A stretch of DNA of 64,000 bases from Chaetoderma sp. LZ-2023a (taxonomy: Eukaryota > Mollusca > Caudofoveata > Chaetodermatida > Chaetodermatidae), in NCBI GenBank assembly GCA_034401795.1, contig CM067372.1:41148429-41212428 (forward strand). The letters are read 5' to 3'. The notes under the pieces are model-generated. The model did not search any database and had not been told where the DNA came from. It worked only from the letters and a program-made list of their open reading frames with translations. The position numbers and the translations under genes were made by a program. Positions 23,299-30,323 of this stretch are shown piece by piece. The stretch's first letter is position 1. Every line of letters begins with the position of its first letter.

Positions 23299-23676
23299 AT
23301 GCCGATTGTCCGACTGCTGCTCTCCGGTGGTGAGAACATAATCTCACCCTCTCTAGAGGGGAGACGGGTGGTACAGTACCATGTAGAATGGGTCCTCTTC
23401 GAGGTGCCCCAGCAGGGCACAACATACATACACGCCGATGTGCTACATCAACCTCCGGCCAGTGCGCACAGCAGTTCACTGGTAGAAGTCGGCCGGGACG
23501 TGATAGAGTATCTCCCAGGCGCCAACAGCAACCTGTGGAAAGCTATCAATCCTAGCCTGTTCACACCTGTAAATCACCTGTTTGACAGCCCCTCCATTAA
23601 CATATATGCCAGCACGGATGGGATATCAGATGCCCATTTAGAGTTTACACTCTTATTACTCATTGACCTGACATGA
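23299..23676 (+). CDS. 125-residue element protein, beta-rich, unknown function
   Basis: The ORF is intact, with alternating hydrophobic residues suggesting beta strands (VVQYHVEWVLFEV; SINIYASTDG; LEFTLLLLIDL). The hydrophobic C-terminus is too strand-like for a sure membrane anchor. A compact all-beta fold such as a single jelly roll is possible but unproven. It starts 21 nt after the shared GTTTAAAC motif. Its TGA overlaps the next ATG as ATGA at 23673-23676, suggesting co-transcription and coupled translation, unusual for a gene resident in an animal genome. No homologue is recognised. Confidence 0.65.
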   Translation: MPIVRLLLSGGENIISPSLEGRRVVQYHVEWVLFEVPQQGTTYIHADVLHQPPASAHSSSLVEVGRDVIEYLPGANSNLWKAINPSLFTPVNHLFDSPSINIYASTDGISDAHLEFTLLLLIDLT

Positions 23677-24313
23677 TATCATACCAGGAATATCTGACCT
23701 TTGCCGAGATGATGAAGAGCCTGCTACAGTGTTACCCCTTCATGACCCCTGCACAGATAAAGGCCTTAAACGAACAGATGCTCACACTGCAACAAGTAGG
23801 AGAGCGACTACAGCGGGAGAGCTGGTATCAACAGAACGCAAGCCTTGCAAGGAGGCGAAGGAACAGTGAAGGTTCCCGATACTGGCAGGCCCTCCTGGAA
23901 GAGAGTAAGCGGGACGATGCCTTAACATACGACGATGAGCCAGATGTAGCGGAGACAGTGGACGATGCAGCGGAGACCACAGACGAGGATGAGCCAGAGA
24001 GTAAGCAGGACGATGAGCCAGATGTCTTCACATACGACGATGAGCCAGGTGTCTTCACAGATGAGGATGAGCCAGATGTCATACAGAGGGAAGAGGAGAT
24101 GGTGCAGAAGTGTAAGACCAGCGGCGGACCTACTATCTTGGTCATAAGGTGAAAGTCCAGGTGTCACGTCTCAGAAAGCTACTGGCACCCGATATAGTGC
24201 TGGATGACCTCTGTCTAAGAGACGTCTTTCTCAAAACCAACAAGCTGGCACGGTTCACCAGGCTCTCCAAAATGTACCCTTCTAGGACTCATGAGCAGGT
24301 GATGCAGGTTTAA
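23673..24313 (+). pseudogene. acidic-repeat protein, broken by one frameshift near 24.12 kb
   Basis: The first frame (23673-24152) gives a helical N-terminus (MMKSLLQCYPFMTPAQIKAL) and a basic stretch (LARRRRNSEGSRYW). A long acidic region follows, built from repeated DDEPDV/DEDEPDV and AETxDDAAETTDEDE units (about residues 85-145). Near 24120 the coding sense passes to another frame: YYLGHKVKVQVSRLRKLL, then LAPDIVLDDLCLRDVFLKTN, ending at a TAA at 24311-24313. I infer one 1-nt indel and an original length of about 213 codons. The terminal TAA sits inside the next gene's GTTTAA motif. The acidic AET-DE repeat recurs in the minus-strand gene at 28318-29191. Function unknown; a DNA- or core-associated role would be speculation. 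Confidence 0.55.
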
Positions 24314-24327
24314 TCTCCAGGTATACT
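24308..24327 (+). promoter_or_regulatory. element promoter motif GTTTAA-N8-TATA
   Basis: GTTTAA at 24308-24313 and TATA at 24322-24325, with ATG at 24328. The GTTTAA contains the stop codon of the previous gene. Confidence 0.6.
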
Positions 24328-25375
24328 ATGGCAAAATCAGAGTGGTGGAAGCAACCAGAAATATACCCCACCCTGACGGCTGACGAGGGCGGTACCATCC
24401 ACGGCTGGTGTCTCCAGCAGATAGATACCATCAGACAGAATCTCGGCCATGAGGCAGAAAAGTACAGCAGAACGTGCAGGCGATATAAGACAGCCTACAA
24501 CGTCCTCGCACGTACAACCACTGCTGCGGGTGTGATTGGAGCCAGTGCTGGGGTGGCAGCTGTGGCCACTCTCGCTACAGGGGTGGGGGCCATCGTCGCC
24601 ATCCCACTGGGTGGTGTGACACTAGCCGCCACTGTCTTGGCCACGGGCTTGTGGGTGAGGCAGCGGCAGATCACAAGGAGGCTGGAGAAGCATGCTAAGT
24701 ATGTGTCACTGGCACAGAGTATGCTACAGGCTATCGACAAGCCTCCCTGATACAAACACCTTTGACCCACAGCTCAACAGTCATAGCGTCTCAGCGGCCA
24801 GCGGACTACAGAGAGAGTTCCGCGCTCACCTAGACTATCAGTGGCATGGTGGTGACAACAGCAGTCATGGGGTTATGTACGGTGACCTGAGACATGACTA
24901 CTCAGGATTCCCCTATCGAACCCCCCGATGAGTAGGCCGTCGGAAGACAGCGACATTCTTGTTTGATCCAGACTCTGACCCTGGAGCATTGGTGCAAAAT
25001 AAGCACATCACTGGCTTGCGGCAGGACTATCCAGATGTGTGGAAGTACTTTGTCCCACACACCACCTCAGGCCTCACACCAACAGGGATCGTTCGGATCA
25101 ACCAGTCCCTGGAAGCACTGTGCTACTGCCTCCTTACGGCACAGACCCAGCTGTGGCATTCCATAGATGCTGTCAGCAGAGCAGAGGTCCAGGCCATGTT
25201 CATCAGTCTCGTTGAGGCTATGATCATCGTGGCAGATACCAGTAGTCTTATTGCTAAGTTCCAGCAGGGGTTGCAGAAGTCCCGTCACAAACTTGACTGC
25301 TATTTCGCCACACCTACGGTTGATTCCAAGAAACATGATCGTGAACATCGAGGACCTCCATGTCAGTGGTTATAA
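24328..25375 (+). pseudogene. membrane protein with TM hairpin plus helical domain, split by a frameshift and an in-frame TGA
   Basis: The first 140 codons are intact. A Trp-rich start (SEWWKQPEIYP) leads to a helical region, then about 50 residues of Gly/Ala/Val (ATTAAGVIGASAGVAAVATL onward), a likely two-segment membrane hairpin (about 72-122), and a basic RQRQITRRLEKHAKY tail. The TGA at 24748-24750 is followed in another frame by coding-like sequence (NTFDPQLNSHSVSAASGLQR; DLRHDYSGFPYRTPR). One in-frame TGA (24929-24931) then precedes a longer domain (FDPDSDPGALVQNKHITGL; CYCLLTAQTQLWHSIDAV; FISLVEAMIIVADTSSLIAK) ending at 25375. No start codon or promoter motif precedes the second part, so I read one gene of about 345 codons with two lesions. 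Two separate genes are possible. Function unknown, perhaps virion membrane. Confidence 0.5.
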
Positions 25376-25619
25376 CAACATGATGGTCGAGGGGAGTTCC
25401 CCCAGTGCCCACTTCGGATTCAACACTGCCATCAACGCACCTACGCGTAGTATGAGCCATACAGTCGTTCCGACCCTGACACTGCAGCCAGTTGACACGG
25501 CAGCTCCAGGCGCCCCGGCACTGCAGCCAGTCGACACGACACCGCTTCCCATGGTAGCTCTATGTGTGGTGTCAGGCCTAGCTATCATGGCACTCGGGAT
25601 CAGCCTACTCCGCCGCTAG
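25338..25619 (+). CDS. 93-residue tail-anchored membrane protein
   Basis: Starting at the ATG in 'aaacATGatcg', the protein has a polar N-terminal part (NIEDLHVSGYNNMMVEG) and two near-identical LQPVDT blocks (LQPVDTAAPGAPALQPVDTT). The C-terminus is a membrane span, MVALCVVSGLAIMALGISLL, with an RR tail. This topology puts the bulk of the protein in the cytosol or virion interior. It overlaps the preceding frame by 38 bp. A longer open frame extends upstream to 25251, but it lies in the previous gene's coding sequence and I reject that start. No family is recognised. Confidence 0.6.
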   Translation: MVNIEDLHVSGYNNMMVEGSSPSAHFGFNTAINAPTRSMSHTVVPTLTLQPVDTAAPGAPALQPVDTTPLPMVALCVVSGLAIMALGISLLRR

Positions 25620-25635
25620 CAAATCAACTATAAGA

Positions 25636-25818
25636 CTATCCTGACTCTACAGTAGCAGTGGGGACCACGGTGAGACACTGAACCAGCTTGGCATGCCCTA
25701 CAGCCCCTATACCTGCTGCCAACATGCACATCCAAGGGCTGGAGGGTTCGGCAGCACATCCATTTTCCAGCTTGTAGTATCGCAGAGCCTTGTTCAGCTC
25801 TGAGTCCAGTGAAGCCAT
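25636..25818 (-). CDS. 60-residue Cys-containing small protein
   Basis: The start ACCGCC-ATG-G is an excellent Kozak context. The N-terminus is helical and charged (ASLDSELNKALRYYKLENG), followed by a hydrophobic stretch (WMCMLAAGIGAVGHAKLVQC) that may be a short membrane segment. It lies 6 nt after and in the same frame as the 91-codon gene upstream (26100-25825), separated only by a TAG. It could be the second half of that protein after a nonsense change or readthrough. The Kozak start favours an independent cistron. Function unknown. Confidence 0.5.
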   Translation of the reverse strand: MASLDSELNKALRYYKLENGCAAEPSSPWMCMLAAGIGAVGHAKLVQCLTVVPTATVESG

Positions 25819-25824
25819 GGCGGT

Positions 25825-26100
25825 CTACAACTGCTGGAACACATCTGACGGATACTCCCGATCCTTGTAGAAACCTTTAGCTCGCAGGAGCTGCTCGACG
25901 ATACTCCCGCCCATGATAAGGTATTCGGGGAGGCAGATCTGTCCATTGCCAAATCCTAGATAGAGCTTCACAGCTGTCAGCTCCTCTGTCAGCTCAGCAC
26001 CAGAGAGCTGAGCGAGCTCATCTGGTGTCTTCTGCTTGTAGTCCTTCAACTCCCTCTGGAAGACATCATAGTACTTCTCGCATAGCGTGACCCCGGACAT
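25825..26100 (-). CDS. 91-residue helical soluble protein
   Basis: An intact ORF with high charge and helical character: CEKYYDVFQRELKDYKQKTP, LAQLSGAELTEELTAVKLYL, and YLIMGGSIVEQLLRAKGFYK. No membrane segment. The ATG is preceded directly by TTAAAC, as at 26242 and 29190, but no full GTTTAA-N8-TATA is seen. It is divergent from the gene at 26242 across 141 bp. No homologue is recognised. Confidence 0.6.
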   Translation of the reverse strand: MSGVTLCEKYYDVFQRELKDYKQKTPDELAQLSGAELTEELTAVKLYLGFGNGQICLPEYLIMGGSIVEQLLRAKGFYKDREYPSDVFQQL

Positions 26101-26208
26101 GTTTAAGATGGCTCAATAGAGAGATGAATATTCCTGAGTACCAACCCGGCCACCTGGCAGTTGCAGACTGGGAAGATCTTATTAGCTCTCTCGACAGGGG
26201 ACGCAGAT

Positions 26209-26241
26209 GTTTGACCGCGTTGTATACTCAGTGCTTAAACA
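26209..26241 (+). promoter_or_regulatory. element promoter motif GTTTGA-N8-TATA plus CTTAAAC
   Basis: GTTTGA at 26209-26214, TATA at 26223-26226, then GCTTAAACA directly before the ATG at 26242. The 14-nt offset is the same as at other genes. The rest of the 141-bp divergent gap (26101-26208) shows nothing recognisable. Confidence 0.6.
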
Positions 26242-26643
26242 ATGACGTCAATGGTGCAGATCGTGAAGCAACTGCCTGAGAGCCAGGCGAGTCTTCAGAA
26301 GGTGGAGAACCTGCTGCGAACCAAGACACAGAAGTTACTGACCAAAGCAAAACCTCTGGCAGTCCATGTCGCCAGTAACGTGGTGGCGAATGTGGCCGTG
26401 GTGAAGATGACAAGGGGAAGTGAGGTTCTTCCTGCCACCACTGCGGCTGTCCTTGCTACAGTGGTGAGTGTGGTGGACGGGCACTGTCTCGGAATAACTC
26501 ACCCCATCCCAAAGATCGCCCTCAGTGGTGCCTCCTACACTGTTGCTGCCAAGATCATGGTTGAACGTGTTACACTAATGGAGGCCACGGTTCTATGGCT
26601 AGAAGCGAGTGCAATGGCTGAGATCATCGTCGCCTACATTTAA
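26242..26643 (+). CDS. 133-residue hydrophobic protein
   Basis: The intact ORF opens with an amphipathic, coiled-coil-like N-terminus (LPESQASLQKVENLLRTKTQ, about 11-30). A basic stretch (KLLTKAKP) and several small-residue hydrophobic segments follow (VHVASNVVANVAVV; TTAAVLATVVSVV; SYTVAAKIMVERV; and a C-terminal AMAEIIVAYI). Two to four membrane segments are plausible, though each is short. It could equally be a helical virion protein. The stop TAA forms part of the next gene's ATTTAA-N8-AATA motif. Function unknown. Confidence 0.6.
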   Translation: MTSMVQIVKQLPESQASLQKVENLLRTKTQKLLTKAKPLAVHVASNVVANVAVVKMTRGSEVLPATTAAVLATVVSVVDGHCLGITHPIPKIALSGASYTVAAKIMVERVTLMEATVLWLEASAMAEIIVAYI

Positions 26644-26662
26644 CGCCTCTGAATAGTGAGAG

Positions 26663-26872
26663 ATGGATCACGAGACCCCTGCAGCATATGAGGCATGGCG
26701 TGCCGGAGGGCAGTTTGTAGCCCATAGTCGAGCACACGTACTGAGGCTCGCCAATGCCTGGGAATGGTGGACCACCGGCAGAGAGGGCCAGTACCCTGAG
26801 CACTGCTACCTATTCACTTGGCCGACTGTGTGGTCCTACTATGCCCAACTATTTCACTGGGGGTATGACTAG
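26663..26872 (+). CDS. 69-residue Trp/Tyr-rich small protein
   Basis: It is small and strongly aromatic: AWEWWTTGREGQYPEHCYLF then WPTVWSYYAQLFHWGYD at the C-terminus. It starts 20 nt after the previous stop. A variant promoter motif (ATTTAA at 26638-26643, AATA at 26652-26655) keeps the 14-nt offset. No family is recognised, and the short length makes it moderately uncertain. Confidence 0.5.
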   Translation: MDHETPAAYEAWRAGGQFVAHSRAHVLRLANAWEWWTTGREGQYPEHCYLFTWPTVWSYYAQLFHWGYD

Positions 26873-26875
26873 TAG

Positions 26876-26903
26876 GTTTAAGCCGTCTGTATATATATTA
26901 TAT
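26876..26903 (+). promoter_or_regulatory. element promoter motif GTTTAA-N8-TATA with extended TATATA tract
   Basis: GTTTAA at 26876-26881 and TATATATATTATAT from 26890 run up to the ATG at 26904. The preceding gene's stop lies 2 bp before the motif. Confidence 0.6.
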
Positions 26904-27358
26904 ATGACTCTGTCACTCACAGACCTAGAAAGGAGGGCTAGGCGATCTTGCTCACTTGGGCGAGGCATGCCTCGGTTCAGAGGACACTGTTGCCCCTATC
27001 TCCTTCCTAGACTTCGATGAGAAGGGAGACCTGCGGGAGATCCAAGGTACCATCACAGCCCGAGATCTCATTGGGAACACTGATACGGTAGGACAATCGG
27101 TCATTAACAAGGGCGACGATGTGAGATATGCTCGGAGTCGATGAGGCTGGAGCCATCAAGTCCTATGCACAGGATCTGGTTAAGGATCTCCTGAAACCAC
27201 GGAGCTCATTCCGACAGGATGGAGAGAATCTCAAGATAGGCACCCTCGGCCTGAGCCATATCACTGTTGACAGCCAAACAGGTGCTACCGCCAGCCTCCG
27301 GCTACCAGAGGTGATGAAGTCAGGCTTCTTTGGTTTACCGTTTAAGACCACAAGATAG
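26904..27358 (+). pseudogene. about 150-residue element protein, broken by two frameshifts
   Basis: The ATG at 26904 follows a clear promoter motif and reads MTLSLTDLERRARR. Around 26950 the coding sense moves to the next frame (EDTVAPISFLDFDEKGDLRE; GTITARDLIGNTDTVGQSVI). Near 27128-27144 it moves again (GAIKSYAQDLVKDLLKPRSS; GTLGLSHITVDSQTGATASL), ending with PFKTTR at 27358. The two downstream frames have no promoter motif of their own, and the three parts abut without gaps. I therefore infer one gene with two indels; separate small genes are the alternative. Beta-rich, unknown function. The next gene's promoter motif lies in its last codons. Confidence 0.5.
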
Positions 27359-27360
27359 CC

Positions 27361-27636
27361 ATGGCTTCCCGTGCATGTATCATACAGATACTGGATGTAC
27401 TAGACACTGTGGGTGCTGACACAGGCCCTCTACACTATCTTCTGAGCTGCTGCTGGGATTTCATACTTGATGCCTCCATCGCATCCTTCGTATCCGCCAG
27501 AGGTGCAGGATTCCCCGCTCTGCAGGCGAAAGAGCTGGTGCAGGAAGTACTGCCATTTAGTCTCCCAAATATAGACGAGGCTACCGCCGACCAGGTGCTA
27601 CCCATCCTCTGCACGCATGTCTGTACCGTTCGATAG
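27361..27636 (+). CDS. 91-residue helical Cys-rich protein
   Basis: An intact ORF starting GCC-ATG-GC, 21 nt after GTTTAA (27340-27345) with GATA at the usual TATA position. It is helical and hydrophobic with several cysteines: CIIQILDVLDTVGADTGPLH, YLLSCCWDFILDASIASFV, and a C-terminal LPILCTHVCTV. It overlaps the ATPase start (27617) by 20 bp, so the two are probably expressed together. No homologue is recognised. Confidence 0.6.
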   Translation: MASRACIIQILDVLDTVGADTGPLHYLLSCCWDFILDASIASFVSARGAGFPALQAKELVQEVLPFSLPNIDEATADQVLPILCTHVCTVR

Positions 27637-28275
27637 TAGGCCGGCTGATGCTGACCAGGTGGTGCTGATCATTGCCCCGTCAGGACACAGGAAAAACATC
27701 TTGCTGCGGGCTCTCCTGGCCGAACATCTACACTCTCAATACATCCTTCTGGTGTCTGACTCCGCCGCTGAGGCGGTTGGTTGACAGTAATGATCAATGG
27801 TACAATGGCCCAATCACCAAGACACAGAACCTGCAAGCACTGATGGAGAAGCTGCTGGCAGCCCGACTGACAGAACCACTTGTTCTAGTTATCGATGACC
27901 CTGCAATGGAACAGTCACCTACCTCAGCAACATCACCAGGCACATCCGGCACACAAAGATAACTGTCGTCATCCTCTTTCAGAAGTACACCCACGAGATC
28001 TCACCAGACATCTGCCACAATGGCGGGTTGCTATACTTCAGCTCCAAGTGTGGGTGTGCCCTGCTCGAGACCATATGCGACAGCCTAACCCTCAAGGAGA
28101 CCACAGGGGACTTTATCGCAGGTGTACAGAGGGCAGCTGAGCTGTACCGCTTCATCTTCAGCAACAAGGAGACAGGTGAGCTGTCACATTCAAGCCATCT
28201 CTGGAAAAGGCACAGACCTTCACCTGCAAGCTGAATCCAGCCAGGAAACTAGCCCGCTCTAAGCGTCATCGCTGA
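27617..28275 (+). pseudogene. FtsK/A32-like genome-packaging ATPase, broken
   Basis: In Polintons this P-loop ATPase pumps DNA into the capsid. In the first frame, residues 15-23 read VVLIIAPSG, a Walker A lead-in. The loop itself reads GHRKN, so the GK-[ST] core is lost except Lys26; an adjacent frame reads DTGKT at the same place, which suggests paired nearby indels. After LLVSDSAAEAVG a stop intervenes. The sense continues in a second frame with Walker B (LVLVIDDPAME, near 27880-27910), then returns to the first frame (NITRHIRHTKITVVILFQKY; GGLLYFSSKCGCALLE; IFSNKETGEL). A further shift near 28190 gives a basic C-terminus ending at 28275. At least three frameshifts, so non-functional. Confidence 0.75.
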
Positions 28276-28317
28276 CAGACTGAGCAGAGACTGCGACGTC
28301 TCCACTGCAACTTTTTT

Positions 28318-29191
28318 TCATTCATCTGCTACTTCATCTGCTCTCTCCGCTACTTCGTCCGCGGTCTCCGCTGCATGAGGACCTTCATCAGCGGTCTCTG
28401 CTGCTACTTCGGCAGTTTTGTCAAGTCCGTACTGTCGCCGAAACTCTACCCACTGGTCCGTGTCTAGGACTCCTCTTATGGAACTTCTCATGGAAGATCC
28501 ACTTTGTCCATGCGCGACGAGCATCTGATTTGCAAGCGGATTTGATGAGGTAGTCCTGGTAGTTATCTGGGAATTTCAGAAATGCTGGCAGATTACTGGC
28601 CAATCTCCTGCGACCTCTTTCATTGAAGATGTGCTCAGCCTCCTTGCGGCCAACAGTGAACCCCTCCTGAGTACCTTCTGCATGACTGGTGTCATGGGTC
28701 TCCGCTACAGTGGTACTGACCTCCTCCCTGAAGTAGTTATTTGCTCCAGACTGGAGGCTATCCAGCATATCTCGCTCTTCCTGGCTATGGAGGCTAAATA
28801 CGGCAGCCCACTTCCCGACCGTTAGTAGATCTTTGGGGTCGACCCTCGCCCATTGGAGAGCTAGGATAACAGGACTGTTGGTTTGGGCCACAGGAGGTAG
28901 GTCGAGTGTCCTGCCCTGGTTGCTGTCAAACTTCCGGTAGAGTATCCGAGTCAGGAGTTCTTTTGTACTATGAGCTGGCGCTCCTTCCTCTATGGCGGCC
29001 AGTATCTCCGCATCAGATGGAGGTGTGACCTTGGCTCGCTCGTGGATAATGTTGATGTCACGAAGCAGTCCTCGGACCCTGTCATAGTGGGACAGTGCAC
29101 GCCTTGTCCTGCTACCTATAGACAATCTGCTGGATAACTTTACCAAACATGGCAGCCGTTTAACCCCTCTATATACCCAGACCTTAAACAT
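28318..29191 (-). pseudogene. about 290-residue element protein with acidic C-terminal repeats, one frameshift
   Basis: From the ATG at 29191 the first frame reads FKVWVYRGVKRLPCL, then a helical body (SDAEILAAIEEGAPAHSTKE; LTVGKWAAVFSLHSQEERDM) and NLPAFLKFPDNYQDYLIKSA. Near 28490-28520 the sense passes into another frame: GVLDTDQWVEFRRQYGLDKT, then an AAETADE/AERADEVADE acidic repeat ending at 28318. A longer upstream open frame to 29386 lies over the + strand gene and is rejected. The repeat is alike at the DNA level to that in the gene at 23673. The start codon overlaps the ATG of the + strand gene in a CATG. Unknown function. Confidence 0.5.
29158..29189 (+). promoter_or_regulatory. element promoter motif GTTTAA-N8-TATA plus CTTAAAC
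   Basis: GTTTAA at 29158-29163, TATA at 29172-29175 within TATATA, and CTTAAAC abutting the ATG at 29190. The motif lies inside the N-terminal codons of the divergent minus-strand gene. Confidence 0.6.
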
Positions 29192-29405
29192 GCTGCAGTA
29201 TGTGCAACATCCAGATGGGGCCATTGAAGCTGCGACATCACACCGCACTGATCCTCGGAAGGACTGCCTGATGGTCATTCGACCTAGTATAAACGATGAG
29301 AACCTGTTGTCCGCTGCTGGGAAGTACATTGACTTTGCAATCTCGGCACAGATCCACGAGATCAAGAGCATGACACTCGAGTTCAAGCTTCAGAGCACAA
29401 CATAA
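29190..29405 (+). CDS. 71-residue element protein, or N-terminal part of the next gene
   Basis: The start is fixed by the promoter motif. It reads QYVQHPDGAIEAATSHRTDP, then a helical or strand segment AGKYIDFAISAQIHEIKSM, and stops with TAA at 29403-29405. The next ORF begins three bases later in the same frame, so the two may have been one 270-codon gene interrupted by a nonsense change, or two adjacent cistrons. Nonsense changes are common in other genes of this copy, which makes the first option credible. Function unknown. Confidence 0.5.
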   Translation: MLQYVQHPDGAIEAATSHRTDPRKDCLMVIRPSINDENLLSAAGKYIDFAISAQIHEIKSMTLEFKLQSTT

Positions 29406-29408
29406 CAG

Positions 29409-29999
29409 ATGGTAGAGGACCCGCAGGTCCTGAACTGGCGGGAGATCGTGCAGAGCAACAGCACCGTGGACACCAGCTATGTGAACGATGAGTACCGAGT
29501 CCTAGGTCCGCTGGCTCGTGGCCCAACCTTCTATGCGAAGGGAAAGGGGTACTACGCTGTGGGGTGCAATGAGGGGTTCACGGAATTCGAACTATGGACA
29601 GGTGTCGAGAAGCCTGTGGCAGTTCCACTCTTAACCCTCCTCGGGAACACACACATGAATCCGGCTGCCATGCAGGATAGGCTGTTCCTCCGGGTGTACA
29701 ATGAGCAGCTCGCAGATGCGACGATGAATGCTCCAAGACTTCATGTCTGGCCTGACGAGAATGACCAGGAGCTGAAGCAAACTGGTTCCAAACAGCAGAT
29801 TATGCATGTGCAGCGAGAACACCAGCAGGTCCAAGCCACAGCTAACCAACGGGTAGAGCTGACATTGCATCATGGTGCATTGGACTGTGTCGCTGTTGCG
29901 GTCCTGGTTCAGAAGGGAGGAGCCATCCAGCAGGTGGATAAGCTAGACGACTTCAAGCTTGTGGTTGCTGGGACCAATCTTCTTGGTGAGGTACGTTAG
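29409..29999 (+). CDS. 196-residue beta-rich element protein, unknown function
   Basis: An intact ORF directly after an in-frame TAA. It is aromatic and beta-rich (RVLGPLARGPTFYAKGKGYY; GFTEFELWTGVEKPVAVPLL). A charged Gln-rich stretch follows (QREHQQVQATANQRVELTLH), and the end is hydrophobic (DFKLVVAGTNLLGEV). No membrane span or catalytic motif. Size and composition would suit a structural protein such as a jelly roll, but nothing proves it. It lies between the acidic-repeat gene (minus) and the integrase block. A fold prediction would be decisive. Confidence 0.6.
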   Translation: MVEDPQVLNWREIVQSNSTVDTSYVNDEYRVLGPLARGPTFYAKGKGYYAVGCNEGFTEFELWTGVEKPVAVPLLTLLGNTHMNPAAMQDRLFLRVYNEQLADATMNAPRLHVWPDENDQELKQTGSKQQIMHVQREHQQVQATANQRVELTLHHGALDCVAVAVLVQKGGAIQQVDKLDDFKLVVAGTNLLGEVR

Positions 30000-30059
30000 C
30001 TGGCTGATTGTTAACTCTACAGACAGAAAAAAAGTCATATGCACTTCTGCGCCTAACCA

Positions 30060-30323
30060 GTGGAAGCAACGACCACGAGTCGGCACTCGTACAACCTGGT
30101 CAAGTCCCTTAACTTCCGAGGGTTGGTCGATAAACTACTATTCAGTGAGGATCCAACAGAGATTAGACGCCAGTGTATGGAGGTGTTTGAGGAGGTCTTC
30201 AGTGATGGTCAAATGAATGACGGCCGTCTGTTCGTCTGTTTAGAGTTCACCCAGGCCGTGCATGACAGGACGGGAGTAGATGTCAGTGATGAAATCCGGG
30301 AGTTTATCAACCGTCTTTCTTGA
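30060..30323 (+). CDS. 87-codon helical protein upstream of the integrase, start codon uncertain
   Basis: The open frame reads RHSYNLVKSLNFRGLVDKLL, then ECMEVF-like helices (RRQCMEVFEEVFSDGQMNDG) and VDVSDEIREFINRLS at the end. Its first possible start is GTG at 30060 just after an in-frame TAA; the first ATG is at 30177. The native ATG may be mutated. It overlaps the integrase frame by about 44 bp. The sequence 29999-30060 has no promoter motif. Small helical proteins at this position are not something I can assign. Confidence 0.45.
   Translation: MEATTTSRHSYNLVKSLNFRGLVDKLLFSEDPTEIRRQCMEVFEEVFSDGQMNDGRLFVCLEFTQAVHDRTGVDVSDEIREFINRLS

Noticed and set aside
23828..24167. Minus-strand serine-rich and hydrophobic ORFs opposite the acidic repeats
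   Set aside because: They are shadows of the acidic-repeat codons; their sequence is a direct consequence of GAT/GAG repeats.
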